DNA of 64,000 nt from Bacteroidales bacterium. Its GTDB lineage: Bacteria > Bacteroidota > Bacteroidia > Bacteroidales > UBA932. The position numbers and the translations under genes were made by a program. Where the stretch lies: the NCBI GenBank assembly GCA_024398365.1, contig JAKSJG010000002.1, forward strand, positions 1 to 64,000, written 5' to 3'. A model generated the notes under the pieces. The model was given only the letters and a program-made list of their open reading frames with translations. It was not told where the DNA came from and ran no database searches. Shown here piece by piece: positions 17,747-26,008 of this stretch; position 1 is the first letter of the stretch, and every line of letters starts with the position of its first letter.

Positions 17747-19738
17747 TCAGCGCACTATCAGCTCATCTGTGAACAGCCAGCTTCCCCTGTTGCGGTCATC
17801 GATGGCCTTCACCTTTATATACCTGGTTTTGACGGCTTTACGCGACCTCCAATCATAAGCTACGAAGGCTGCAGGCAGAAGGGAATCGGCAGGATTGCGC
17901 TTCTGAACGAATATGCGCTCGAATTGATTGCCGTCATCGGAGATCTCGTAGCTGACCTCATCCGGAATGTAGATGCCGGAGGACGCCCACTGTCCGAAAG
18001 TCGTGCTTATGCTGTGTATCTTCCTGACGGAGCCCAGGTCCACCACATAGATACAGTCGACGTCACCCCAGCCCTGCCAGCGGTCGTGGAAGTCCCAGCC
18101 TCCGACCTGTCCGTCCGTGAGGGTGCTGTCGCCCGCGGCGCGGTACTTTCTGGGGCTGTATGTGCTGTAGTATGTCACCTTGCAACCCTTGGCGAGATGG
18201 TCCACCCCCTTCTCATATCCGTTCCTGAGGTCATCTCCGGCAGAGATGTCAAACACCTCATATCCCTTTTTCACGGCGGATCGGCTCATCAGCAGCGCCC
18301 GTGAACGGAAATCATCATAGTCGCGTTCCTCCTGCGGAGTCCATGCAATCTCGGCAAGGGCGAACACTCTCGGATAGTACATGTGTTCCAGATGTTCCGG
18401 GGTCCCCACTTTCTCCGTCCAGAGGCTGGCCTGCACGCCCATCACATATTCGCGACCCTCCATTGAGGCGGGAGCAGGATCGTAACTGTATAGACGGGAG
18501 ATGGGAATATGCCCGCCGAAGCCTTCCGGCTCCGTCAGAGGGTTGCCCTGCACCCTGTCGAGGTAGCAGTAGTCATTCGGGGTCATGATGACCCTGTGCT
18601 CCATGGCGGCTGCCTTCAGGCCCCCGTCAACTCCGCGCCAGGACATCACCACCGCATTCGGGGCGAGGCCACCCTCGAGTATCTCATCCCAGCCTATGAT
18701 ACTGCGTCCCCTGTCATTGAGGTAGCGCTCTATCCTGCTGATACCGTAGCTCTGAAGGCCGTCCACGCCGTCCAGATGCTCTTCGCGCATGCGGCGCCTG
18801 CAGTCAGGGCACTCAGCCCAGTTCTTCTTGCCGGCCTCGTCGCCGCCGATATGTATATACTTTGACGGGAATATGTCGAGGACCTCGTCGAGTACGTTTT
18901 CAAGGAATTCGAAGGTCGCCTCCTTGCCTATGCAATATTCGCCCTGCCCCCTCTCCCAGGTGCCGTCCTCGTGCACGATGCACTCCTTTGTGCCGCAGGC
19001 GAGCTCCGGATATACGGCGGTGACTTCCGGCGAATGTCCGAACATCTCTATCTCAGGTATGACGGTGATATGCAGGGAGTCGGCAAAAGCCACTATCTCC
19101 CGCAGGTCCTCCTTGGTGTAATATCCGCCGTACGCGCCCGGATGGTCCTCCTTGCAGTAATAACGGCCGTTGTCACACCACTGCTGGTAATCGGCTATGG
19201 GACGCCATGCGGCGACCTCATGCAGCAGAGGATAACGGTCAATCCGGATGCGCCATCCCTCGCCGTCGGTCAGATGCCAGTGGAGAGTGTTGATCTTGAG
19301 GCTCGCGAACATCTCGAGCTGTTTCTTGACGACCTCCTTGCCGAAGAAATGACGCGACACGTCCATATGCACGCCACGGTATTCGAAGCGCGGCCAGTCA
19401 GTGATGCGCTGCGCCCTGATGCGGCGGCCGGAGTGCTCCCTGAGCTGCTTGAGGGACTGCTGCGCATAGAACGCGCCGGTCTCAGTACCCGCCTGTATGC
19501 TTATGCCGTCGGATGTTATTTCAAGTATATAGGCTTCCGGACCGTAAGGGAAATCCTCCACTATGCTGACGGTCGGCTCGGACTTCGCCCGGCAACTGCC
19601 ATCGAGCATTTCGATCTTGGCAGGACGCGGCACTATCACGGTATCGACCGGAGCGGAAGAGGAGCATGAAGACGAAATCAGAAGTGGCGCCAAAAGCGCC
19701 GGAAGGCATTTTTTGAAGAATAATGCTCTCATTTTCAA
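17747..19738 (-). CDS. GH20 beta-N-acetylhexosaminidase lipoprotein with F5/8-type C domain
   Basis: A 663-residue lipoprotein (lipobox region LISSSC). A GH20b domain (about 30-120) precedes the GH20 barrel: LHWHLTDGEGWRIRIDRYP, VIPEIEMFGHSPEV and catalytic Asp300-Glu301 in IHIGGDEAGK. The C-terminal 140 residues (about 520-660) look like a discoidin/F5-8 type C carbohydrate-binding domain (CIYVVDLGSVRKIHSISTTF, YIKVKAIDDRNRGSWLFTDELIV). It probably acts on the cell surface to trim terminal GlcNAc or GalNAc. It is the first gene of the minus-strand locus and diverges from rpsU; no convincing minus-strand promoter is visible in the 70-base gap. Confidence 0.92.
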   Translation of the reverse strand: MKMRALFFKKCLPALLAPLLISSSCSSSAPVDTVIVPRPAKIEMLDGSCRAKSEPTVSIVEDFPYGPEAYILEITSDGISIQAGTETGAFYAQQSLKQLREHSGRRIRAQRITDWPRFEYRGVHMDVSRHFFGKEVVKKQLEMFASLKINTLHWHLTDGEGWRIRIDRYPLLHEVAAWRPIADYQQWCDNGRYYCKEDHPGAYGGYYTKEDLREIVAFADSLHITVIPEIEMFGHSPEVTAVYPELACGTKECIVHEDGTWERGQGEYCIGKEATFEFLENVLDEVLDIFPSKYIHIGGDEAGKKNWAECPDCRRRMREEHLDGVDGLQSYGISRIERYLNDRGRSIIGWDEILEGGLAPNAVVMSWRGVDGGLKAAAMEHRVIMTPNDYCYLDRVQGNPLTEPEGFGGHIPISRLYSYDPAPASMEGREYVMGVQASLWTEKVGTPEHLEHMYYPRVFALAEIAWTPQEERDYDDFRSRALLMSRSAVKKGYEVFDISAGDDLRNGYEKGVDHLAKGCKVTYYSTYSPRKYRAAGDSTLTDGQVGGWDFHDRWQGWGDVDCIYVVDLGSVRKIHSISTTFGQWASSGIYIPDEVSYEISDDGNQFERIFVQKRNPADSLLPAAFVAYDWRSRKAVKTRYIKVKAIDDRNRGSWLFTDELIVR

Positions 19739-19768
19739 AAATTTTATGCGAATGTACGAAATTTATCA

Positions 19769-19799
19769 TATCTTTGCAGCCCATTTGAAAAAGGAGGTG
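19769..19799 (+). promoter_or_regulatory. rpsU -7 promoter element and strong Shine-Dalgarno
   Basis: TATCTTTG (769-776) fits the -7 consensus. The region about 20 bases upstream is T-rich but has no exact TTTG. AAGGAGGTG (791-799) is fully complementary to the 16S 3' end and lies 11 bases ahead of the ATG at 19809. Most genes in this phylum lack such a site, so it is likely functional in bS21-dependent autoregulation, as described in Bacteroidia. Confidence 0.7.
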
Positions 19800-19808
19800 T
19801 CTGCATAA

Positions 19809-20000
19809 ATGATCATCGTACCAGTAAAGGAAGGCGAAAATATCGAGAGAGCTCTCAAGAAGTTCAAGAGAAAGTTCGAGAAGACCGGCATCGTCCGCGA
19901 ACTCCGTAGCCGCAAGACTTTTGAAAAGCCTTCAGTGAAGAAGCGTGCCCAGATGATGAAGGCTATCTACGTACAGCATATGCAGTTCAACGACGAATAG
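19809..20000 (+). CDS. rpsU: 30S ribosomal protein bS21
   Basis: A 63-residue basic protein, MIIVPVKEGENIERALKKFKR, followed by the characteristic FEKPSVKKRAQ segment; length and sequence fit bS21 of Bacteroidetes. It sits on the 30S platform near the anti-Shine-Dalgarno. The start is fixed by the strong SD at 791-797. The gene is monocistronic, with its own promoter and a terminator 23 bases after the stop. Autoregulation through the SD is established for Flavobacteriia/Bacteroidia and inferred here. Confidence 0.95.
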   Translation: MIIVPVKEGENIERALKKFKRKFEKTGIVRELRSRKTFEKPSVKKRAQMMKAIYVQHMQFNDE

Positions 20001-20022
20001 TTTTCTTACAAGCACAGATAAA

Positions 20023-20059
20023 AGGCCGACCATCTGATGATGGCCGGCCTAATTTTTTT
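20023..20059. terminator. Bidirectional intrinsic terminator
   Basis: AGGCCGACCATC (023-034) pairs with GATGGCCGGCCT (039-050) around a 4-base loop, with one mismatch. It is followed by a T run on the plus strand (053-059) and preceded by an A run, which reads as T on the minus strand. It lies between convergent rpsU and the RRM gene and can serve both. Confidence 0.85.
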
Positions 20060-20074
20060 CATAAGGTCTCTCAG

Positions 20075-20341
20075 CTACTCAGCTGCAGGCGCTTCCGCAC
20101 TCTGGCGGTCATGTGCAGGGGTGCAGTGCACCTCGCGTCCCATATATTCTGAGCCCTCGATGGCTGCAATAGCGGCATTGGCTTCCGCCTCATCCATCTC
20201 GACAAAACCGTAACCCTTCGAACGACGGGTCTCCTTGTCAACAATAATACGGGCCTCGCGCACTTCTCCATAAGGCTTGAAAAGCTCTATGAGATTCTCT
20301 CTGCGAACCTTGTAACTGAGACCATAAACAAAAATGTCCAT
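20075..20341 (-). CDS. RRM-domain RNA-binding protein
   Basis: An 88-residue protein consisting almost entirely of one RNA recognition motif. RNP2 is IFVYGL near the N-terminus and RNP1 is KGYGFVEM in the middle. The start MDIFVYGL at 20341 is preferred over an upstream ATG at 20380 because it matches family starts and leaves a leader of about 30 bases behind a good promoter. The short tail (DRQSAEAPAAE) is Ala/Glu rich. Small single-RRM proteins of this type are common in Bacteroidetes and have been proposed as global RNA chaperones; no target can be read here. Confidence 0.9.
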   Translation of the reverse strand: MDIFVYGLSYKVRRENLIELFKPYGEVREARIIVDKETRRSKGYGFVEMDEAEANAAIAAIEGSEYMGREVHCTPAHDRQSAEAPAAE

Positions 20342-20377
20342 AATGAATAAAGTAGATTTGTGTGTAAATTGTGATAA

Positions 20378-20408
20378 CAAAGTTAATGCTATTCAGGAGA
20401 AAAACAAA
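20378..20408 (-). promoter_or_regulatory. Promoter of the RRM gene
   Basis: Reading the minus strand, TTTG (408-405), a 19-base spacer, then TAACTTTG (385-378) match the Bacteroidetes primary-sigma consensus. The ATG is about 37 bases further on. Confidence 0.65.
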
Positions 20409-20417
20409 CAAATCGCA

Positions 20418-21458
20418 TTAAATATCAGAAATAAAATTAACGACATCGTTAAGAAGCCTTAAGAGGAGCTGCAGTACCGCCGTCAAGCGGGAGCCTGTCC
20501 CCACGAACGCCGTGACGGCAAGAGTCAGGGCGGAGCAATACATTATCACGGCCACGAGAGGTACGGTCAAGAGATTGGTTATCATAAAGTAGCGCGGGAA
20601 AGTATGGAAGTAATGCCATGACAGCGGGCCGGTGCCGATCTGGCAGGCTATGGCAAGGCATACGCACCGCCACACATAACTCAGCAGGCGGGAACGGGTG
20701 TTCATCATTGCGCTCAGGCGCGGGTATATGGTGAATATGGCCAGGCAGGCGCAGAATGAGAGCTGGAAGCCGACCTGGCGCGGGGCCTCGGGATCGCAGA
20801 GCGTAATCAGCAGCGCACTGATTGCCAGCGAGATGAGACCGTCCCGCCGCGTATGCAGGGCCGCGGAGAGCTCATATACGCTTATCATCAGCGAGGCGCG
20901 GGCTATGGACGGGCTCAGGCCGGTGATGAAGGCGAAGGTCCAGAGGGCCGCGACTATTATGAGGGACCTCAACCGGCGGAGACGCAGCGAGCCGCCTAGA
21001 AAGAACAGCAGCCACGACAGCAGTTTGTAGATGATACCTATGTGCAGGCCGGAGAGCGCCAGCAGATGCATGGCTCCGCTGCGGCTGTATCTGCCCTTCA
21101 GGCCGCGGTCCAGCGCGCTCTTGTCCCCTATCGTCAAGGCCTTCATCACCGCCAGTTCGTCCCCTTCCGGCAGCATTCCGTCCATGAAGGACGAAATGCC
21201 GTCACGCACCGCCTCGCAGCGCATCTTCAGGGCACCCGGGCCCTTCCGTGGCGGCATACGCCCAAGCTGAACCGAAGCCGCACCCAGAAGGACCAGAGCC
21301 AGGGCGCAGGCCACGGTCCGGCGACTGAAAAGCGCCAGTACAGCCATCATGAAAGCCGCTGCAAGAAAGACTGTCGGAGGCAGAGTCAGCCACCCTCCGA
21401 AAAAATCGCCCGCCAGAAAGACGAGCGTGCACCAGACCACCGTCCTACCTTTCTCCAT
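20418..21458 (-). CDS. ComEC/Rec2 competence-domain membrane protein (short form)
   Basis: A 346-residue polytopic membrane protein holding the Competence (ComEC/Rec2 channel) domain: ALTIGDKSALDRGLKGRYSRSG, the hallmark LLALSGLHIGI, and FITGLSPSIARASLM. Full ComEC proteins are about 650-800 residues with an N-terminal OB-like domain and a C-terminal metallo-beta-lactamase domain; both are missing here. The reading frame is intact, so this is a short variant rather than an obvious frameshift. It would form the inner-membrane channel for single-stranded DNA, if still functional. A ComEA-like HhH protein is encoded far away at 57069-58046. Confidence 0.85.
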   Translation of the reverse strand: MEKGRTVVWCTLVFLAGDFFGGWLTLPPTVFLAAAFMMAVLALFSRRTVACALALVLLGAASVQLGRMPPRKGPGALKMRCEAVRDGISSFMDGMLPEGDELAVMKALTIGDKSALDRGLKGRYSRSGAMHLLALSGLHIGIIYKLLSWLLFFLGGSLRLRRLRSLIIVAALWTFAFITGLSPSIARASLMISVYELSAALHTRRDGLISLAISALLITLCDPEAPRQVGFQLSFCACLAIFTIYPRLSAMMNTRSRLLSYVWRCVCLAIACQIGTGPLSWHYFHTFPRYFMITNLLTVPLVAVIMYCSALTLAVTAFVGTGSRLTAVLQLLLRLLNDVVNFISDI

Positions 21459-21472
21459 ATCTCCAAATCCGT

Positions 21473-21503
21473 TTTGCGAAGATACGCAAAATTTATAACT
21501 TTG
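21473..21503 (+). promoter_or_regulatory. Promoter of ackA
   Basis: TTTG (473-476), a 19-base spacer and TAACTTTG (496-503) match the Bacteroidetes consensus. The start codon follows at 21551, leaving a leader of about 40 bases. Confidence 0.7.
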
Positions 21504-21550
21504 CAGGATATAATAATCAAAGATTATTCTAATTTAACAACCAATAAGAT

Positions 21551-22765
21551 ATGATCGTATTAGTATTGAACTGCGGAAGCTCATCACTCAAGTATCAGGT
21601 ACTTGACATGAAGAGCGACAATGATTTCACACTCATGGCCAAAGGCCTCGTGGAGCGCATCGGCGAAAAGGTGGGTGCCCTCACCCATAAGGTAGGTGAC
21701 GGCAAGTACTCAGTCGAAATGCCTATCCCTGACCACACCGTCGGCATCAAGGCCGTTCTCGACCTCCTCGTATCCAAGGAGCACGGTGTTCTCAAGTCAC
21801 TCAGCGACATCGACGCTGTAGGTCACCGCGTAGCACACGGTGGAGAATATTTCAAGGGCAGCGCCCTCGTTGACGACACCACAGAGGCTGAGATCGAGAA
21901 GCTCTGCGTCCTCGCTCCTCTCCACAACCCTGCAAACCTCCTCGGCGTACGCGCTGTCAAGGAACTCATGCCGGGCACACCTCAGGTTACTGTATTCGAT
22001 ACAGCATTCCACCAGACAATGCCTGACTACGCTTACATTTATCCGCTTCCATACGAGTACTACGAGAAATATTCAGTACGCCGCTACGGCTTCCACGGCT
22101 CAAGCCACAAGTTCGTATCCAAGCGTGCGGCAGAGTTCGCAGGCCTCGAGCTCGAGAACTCCAAGATCATCACCTGCCACCTCGGCAACGGCAGCTCCAT
22201 CACTGCAGTGAAGGACGGCAAGTGCATTGACACATCAATGGGCTTCACACCTCAGGAAGGTGTCCCTATGGGCACACGTTCAGGCGCCATCGACCCTACC
22301 ATCATCCCGTTCATCGCAGGCAAGGAAGGCTTCGGCCCTGCTGATGTGGAGAAGATGCTCAACAAGAAGAGCGGTCTGCTCGGTATCTCAGGCGTATCTT
22401 CAGACTGCCGCGACATCGAAGAGGCTGCTGCCAACGGCAACGTCCGCGCTTCCCTCGCACAGAACATCCTCGCATACAGCATCAAGAAGATCGTAGGCTC
22501 ATACGCTGCCGCTCTCGGCGGAGTTGACTGCATCGTATTCACCGGCGGTATCGGCGAGAACTCAGCTCCTACCCGCCGCGACGTATGCGACGGTCTCGAA
22601 TTCCTCGGCGTGAAGATCAACCAGGAAGTCAACGACGCAACTCATGGCAAGGACACCATGATCTCAACTCCTGACTCCAAGGTTAAGGTATGCGTCATCG
22701 CTACCAACGAGGAGCTTGTCATCGCACGTGACACAATGAACATCGTAAATAATCTCAAAAAATAA
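21551..22765 (+). CDS. ackA: Acetate kinase
   Basis: A 404-residue acetate kinase converting acetyl phosphate and ADP to acetate and ATP. Family motifs are intact: NCGSSSLKYQV at 7-17, VFDTAFHQTMP, RRYGFHGSSHKFVS, CHLGNGSS, and IVFTGGIGENS near the C-terminus. The length is that of AckA, not of the shorter butyrate kinases. It is followed after 7 bases by a phosphotransacylase, forming the usual acyl-phosphate ATP-generating pair in the cytosol. A good promoter precedes it. Confidence 0.96.
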   Translation: MIVLVLNCGSSSLKYQVLDMKSDNDFTLMAKGLVERIGEKVGALTHKVGDGKYSVEMPIPDHTVGIKAVLDLLVSKEHGVLKSLSDIDAVGHRVAHGGEYFKGSALVDDTTEAEIEKLCVLAPLHNPANLLGVRAVKELMPGTPQVTVFDTAFHQTMPDYAYIYPLPYEYYEKYSVRRYGFHGSSHKFVSKRAAEFAGLELENSKIITCHLGNGSSITAVKDGKCIDTSMGFTPQEGVPMGTRSGAIDPTIIPFIAGKEGFGPADVEKMLNKKSGLLGISGVSSDCRDIEEAAANGNVRASLAQNILAYSIKKIVGSYAAALGGVDCIVFTGGIGENSAPTRRDVCDGLEFLGVKINQEVNDATHGKDTMISTPDSKVKVCVIATNEELVIARDTMNIVNNLKK

Positions 22766-22772
22766 CTATCCA

Positions 22773-23678
22773 ATGATTACAAATTTTGATCAGCTTTTCG
22801 AAGCTCTCCGCGCAAAGGCAAAGAAGCGCATCATCGGCGCATGGGCAGTTGATGACCACACCATCACAGCTATCAGCAAGGCAGTTGAACTCGGTATTGT
22901 AGAAGGTACCCTCGTAGGTGACAAGGACAAGATCGAAGAGGTTTGCAAGAACGAGAACATCGACCTCAGCAAGCTTACCGTCGTTGACAACAAGGTTGAG
23001 CTCGCAGCTATCGCTCAGGCAGTTGAAATGGTGAAGAACGGCGAAGGCGACATCCTCATGAAGGGCCTCTGCAGCACTGACAAGTACATGCGTGCAATCC
23101 TCAACAAGGAGAAGGGCCTTCTTCCTCCAAAGGCTGTCCTCAGCCACGTTTCTGTAGTTCAGAACCCTAACTATCCGAAGCTTCTCTTCTTCAGCGATAT
23201 CGCAGTTATTCCTCTTCCTGACTTCAAGCAGAAGCAGGCTGAGATCAAATACCTCGTCAACACTGCCAAGGCATTCGGTATCGAAAAGCCGAAGGTTGCC
23301 GCTATCGCAGCTACAGAGCAGATGCTCGACGGTATGCCAGCATGCGTTGAAGCAGCTCTCCTCGCAAAGATGGCTGACCGCGGACAGATCGCAGGCTGCT
23401 ATCTCGACGGCCCTCTCGCCCTCGACGTAGCCCTCTCAAAGGAAGCTGTTGCCATCAAGAAGCTCAAGAGCGAAGTTGCCGGCGACGCTGACTGCCTCCT
23501 CTTCCCTAACATCGAGTCTGCGAATGTCTTCTACAAGACCAACTCACAGCTCTGCCAGGGCGTTCGTCAGGCAGCAATGGTAGCAGGTGCCCAGGCTCCT
23601 TGCGTGCTCTCAAGCCGCGCAGACAGCATCGACACCAAGCTCAACTCCATCGCTCTCGCAGCAATGACAGCGAAGTAG
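22773..23678 (+). CDS. Phosphate acetyl/butyryltransferase family enzyme (Ptb type)
   Basis: A 301-residue PTA/PTB-family enzyme that transfers an acyl group from CoA to phosphate. The length and layout (DILMKGLCSTDKYMRAILNKEKGL, SHVSVVQNP, CYLDGPLALDVALS, ADCLLFPNIESANVFYK) are those of phosphate butyryltransferase-type enzymes rather than the longer Pta. Paired with AckA (7-base gap) it probably serves acetyl-CoA, but propionyl-CoA or butyryl-CoA is possible. Its stop lies one base from the convergent ettA stop, with no terminator visible between them. Confidence 0.9.
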   Translation: MITNFDQLFEALRAKAKKRIIGAWAVDDHTITAISKAVELGIVEGTLVGDKDKIEEVCKNENIDLSKLTVVDNKVELAAIAQAVEMVKNGEGDILMKGLCSTDKYMRAILNKEKGLLPPKAVLSHVSVVQNPNYPKLLFFSDIAVIPLPDFKQKQAEIKYLVNTAKAFGIEKPKVAAIAATEQMLDGMPACVEAALLAKMADRGQIAGCYLDGPLALDVALSKEAVAIKKLKSEVAGDADCLLFPNIESANVFYKTNSQLCQGVRQAAMVAGAQAPCVLSSRADSIDTKLNSIALAAMTAK

Positions 23679-23679
23679 T

Positions 23680-25356
23680 CTATTCCATAAGTTTTTTATA
23701 CTTGAAGCGCTTCGGCTCGGTTGAGCCGAGGCGTTTTTTCTTGTTCTCCTCGTACTCGGAATAGGAGCCCTCGAAGAAATACACCTGTCCGTCGCCCTCG
23801 AAGGCGAGGATATGGGTGGCGATGCGGTCCAGGAACCAGCGGTCGTGCGATACGACAACGGCGCAGCCGGCGAAGTTCTCGAGACCTTCCTCCAGCGCAC
23901 GGATAGTATTCACGTCCACGTCATTGGTCGGCTCGTCGAGAAGGAGCACATTGGCATTCTCCTTCAGGGTCAGGGCGAGGTGCAGGCGGTTGCGTTCACC
24001 GCCGGAGAGCACGCCGCACTTCTTCTCCTGGTCCGCGCCTGAGAAATTGAAACGGGAGATATAGGCGCGTGCATTCATCTCCTTGTTGCCCAACTTGACG
24101 AACTCCGAATTCTCGGCGATGGTCTCGAATACGGTGAGGTCCGGATCGATCTTCTTGTGCTGCTGGTCCACGTATGCTATCTTGACAGTCTCTCCGACCT
24201 CGAAAGTACCGGTATCCGGAGTGTCGTAACCCATGATCAGGCGGAACAGCGTGGTCTTGCCGGCGCCATTAGGACCGATGACACCCACGATGCCTGCAGG
24301 CGGCAGGGAGAAATTGAGATTCTCGTAGAGCACGCGGTCGCCGAACGCCTTGCTGACGCCCTTGCACTCGATGACCTTCTGGCCGAGACGAGGGCCGTTG
24401 GGAATGAATATCTCGAGGCGCTCCTCCTTCTGCTTCGTGTCTTCGGAGAGCATCTTCTCGTATGCATTGAGTCGGGCCTTGCCCTTCGCCTGACGGGCCT
24501 TCGGAGCCATCCTGACCCATTCCAGCTCGCGCTCGAGAGTCTTGCGGCGCTTGCTCTCCTGCTTCTCCTCCATCGCCAGACGGTTGCTCTTCTGCTCCAG
24601 CCAGGAGCTGTAATTGCCCTTCCACGGAATGCCCTCACCGCGGTCAAGTTCAAGTATCCAGCCGGCCACGTTGTCCAGGAAATAACGGTCGTGGGTCACG
24701 GCGATGACAGTGCCCTTGTACTGCTGAAGGTGCGCCTCCAGCCACTGGATACTCTCCGTGTCGAGATGGTTGGTAGGCTCGTCGAGCAGAAGCACGTCCG
24801 GCTCCTGCAGCAGCAGGCGGCAGAGTGCCACGCGGCGGCGTTCGCCTCCGCTGAGGGTGGCCACGGATGCATCAGGTTCAGGGCACTGCAGAGCATCCAT
24901 AGCGCGTTCGAGCTTGGAGTCTATGTCCCAGCCTCCCACCTGCTCTATGGCGTCTGTCAGCTCGCCCTGACGCTCGATGAGCTTCGCCATCTCGTCATCG
25001 GACATAGGCTCGCAGAACTTGAGGCCTATCTCCTCATACTCCTTGAGCAGGTCCATCACGCCCTGTACGCCTTCGCGCACCACGTCGATGACCGTCTTGC
25101 TGTCGTCCAGTTTAGGCTCCTGCTCCAGATAGCCCACACTGTAGCCCGGCGCGAAGACCACTTCACCCTGAGTAGGTGTCTCGATTCCGGCAATGATCTT
25201 CATCAGGGTTGATTTGCCGGCTCCGTTCAGACCTATGATGCCGATCTTGGCGCCATAGAAGAAGGAAAGGTAGATGTCCTTGAGAATTACTTTGTTGTTG
25301 TGCGGCAGAATCTTGTTCACGCCGTTCATCGAGAATATGATCTTTTCGTCAGCCAT
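23680..25356 (-). CDS. ettA: Energy-dependent translational throttle protein EttA (ABC-F)
   Basis: A 558-residue soluble ABC-F ATPase with two nucleotide-binding domains: Walker A GLNGAGKST and GPNGAGKTT, signatures LSGGERRRVAL and LSGGERNRLHL, and Walker B LLLDEPTNHLD and LLLDEPTNDVD. Length (E. coli EttA is 555) and the lack of membrane helices fit. It binds the ribosomal E site and gates elongation with ATP/ADP ratio. It is the last gene of an apparent operon with the MATE and kinase genes, 11 bases after the kinase-like gene. Confidence 0.95.
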   Translation of the reverse strand: MADEKIIFSMNGVNKILPHNNKVILKDIYLSFFYGAKIGIIGLNGAGKSTLMKIIAGIETPTQGEVVFAPGYSVGYLEQEPKLDDSKTVIDVVREGVQGVMDLLKEYEEIGLKFCEPMSDDEMAKLIERQGELTDAIEQVGGWDIDSKLERAMDALQCPEPDASVATLSGGERRRVALCRLLLQEPDVLLLDEPTNHLDTESIQWLEAHLQQYKGTVIAVTHDRYFLDNVAGWILELDRGEGIPWKGNYSSWLEQKSNRLAMEEKQESKRRKTLERELEWVRMAPKARQAKGKARLNAYEKMLSEDTKQKEERLEIFIPNGPRLGQKVIECKGVSKAFGDRVLYENLNFSLPPAGIVGVIGPNGAGKTTLFRLIMGYDTPDTGTFEVGETVKIAYVDQQHKKIDPDLTVFETIAENSEFVKLGNKEMNARAYISRFNFSGADQEKKCGVLSGGERNRLHLALTLKENANVLLLDEPTNDVDVNTIRALEEGLENFAGCAVVVSHDRWFLDRIATHILAFEGDGQVYFFEGSYSEYEENKKKRLGSTEPKRFKYKKLME

Positions 25357-25367
25357 AGGGTTGGGAT

Positions 25368-26003
25368 TTAGATGATGTTTCTTTGCTGGAGGTAATATTT
25401 GATTGTAGCGACTACCTTGTTCAGGTCATTGCCGAGCTTGGATGAGTCTATGCAGAGGTCATAGCTGGATGAATCGCCCCACTTCTTGAAGGTATAATAA
25501 TTATAATAGGTGGAGCGTCTCTTGTCTCCCTGCTCGATGTGACGCAGGGCCACATCCTCGGTCAGACCGTGCTTGTCCATCAGACGCTTCGTGCGGGCCT
25601 CGAGCGTGGCCGTGATGAAGATGCTGACGCAGCGCGGATTGTCCCTGAGGATGTAATCGGCGCAGCGGCCGACTATGATGCAGGATTCGGTTTCGGCAAT
25701 CTGCCTTATGGTCTTGCTGCCTATCTCAAAGAGGGCCTCCTCGTTCATGATGGAATCGGTGGTGATGGAACCGTTGCCATGGGCGAGCGAACGCAGGCCG
25801 AAGAGCGATGTCAGACGATGCTTCGGGATACGCTCATCCTTTTTCTTGAATATCTCAGGATTGAGTCCGCTCTGCTTTGCAGTCTCGAAGATGATGTCAC
25901 TGTCATAGACCTTGATGCCAAGGTTCTCACCCAGCAGCTTCGCTGTAGTGAGTCCGCCGGCGCCGATGCTGCGTCCGATGGTGATGATGTAATTGTCCTG
26001 CAT
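25368..26003 (-). CDS. Cytidylate-kinase-like family protein
   Basis: A 211-residue P-loop protein of the cytidylate-kinase-like (Cytidylate_kin2) family. A degenerate P loop GRSIGAGGLTTAKLLG sits at 9-24, then VYDSDIIFETAK, IIVGRCADYILRDNP and a C-terminal SSKLGNDLNKVVATI. It differs from the true Cmk encoded at 45435-46136. The lysine of a classical GKS/T is replaced by Gly-Leu, so its nucleotide use may differ. It lies between MATE (5 bases) and ettA (11 bases). The cellular substrate is unknown. Confidence 0.85.
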   Translation of the reverse strand: MQDNYIITIGRSIGAGGLTTAKLLGENLGIKVYDSDIIFETAKQSGLNPEIFKKKDERIPKHRLTSLFGLRSLAHGNGSITTDSIMNEEALFEIGSKTIRQIAETESCIIVGRCADYILRDNPRCVSIFITATLEARTKRLMDKHGLTEDVALRHIEQGDKRRSTYYNYYTFKKWGDSSSYDLCIDSSKLGNDLNKVVATIKYYLQQRNII

Positions 26004-26008
26004 ATCCT

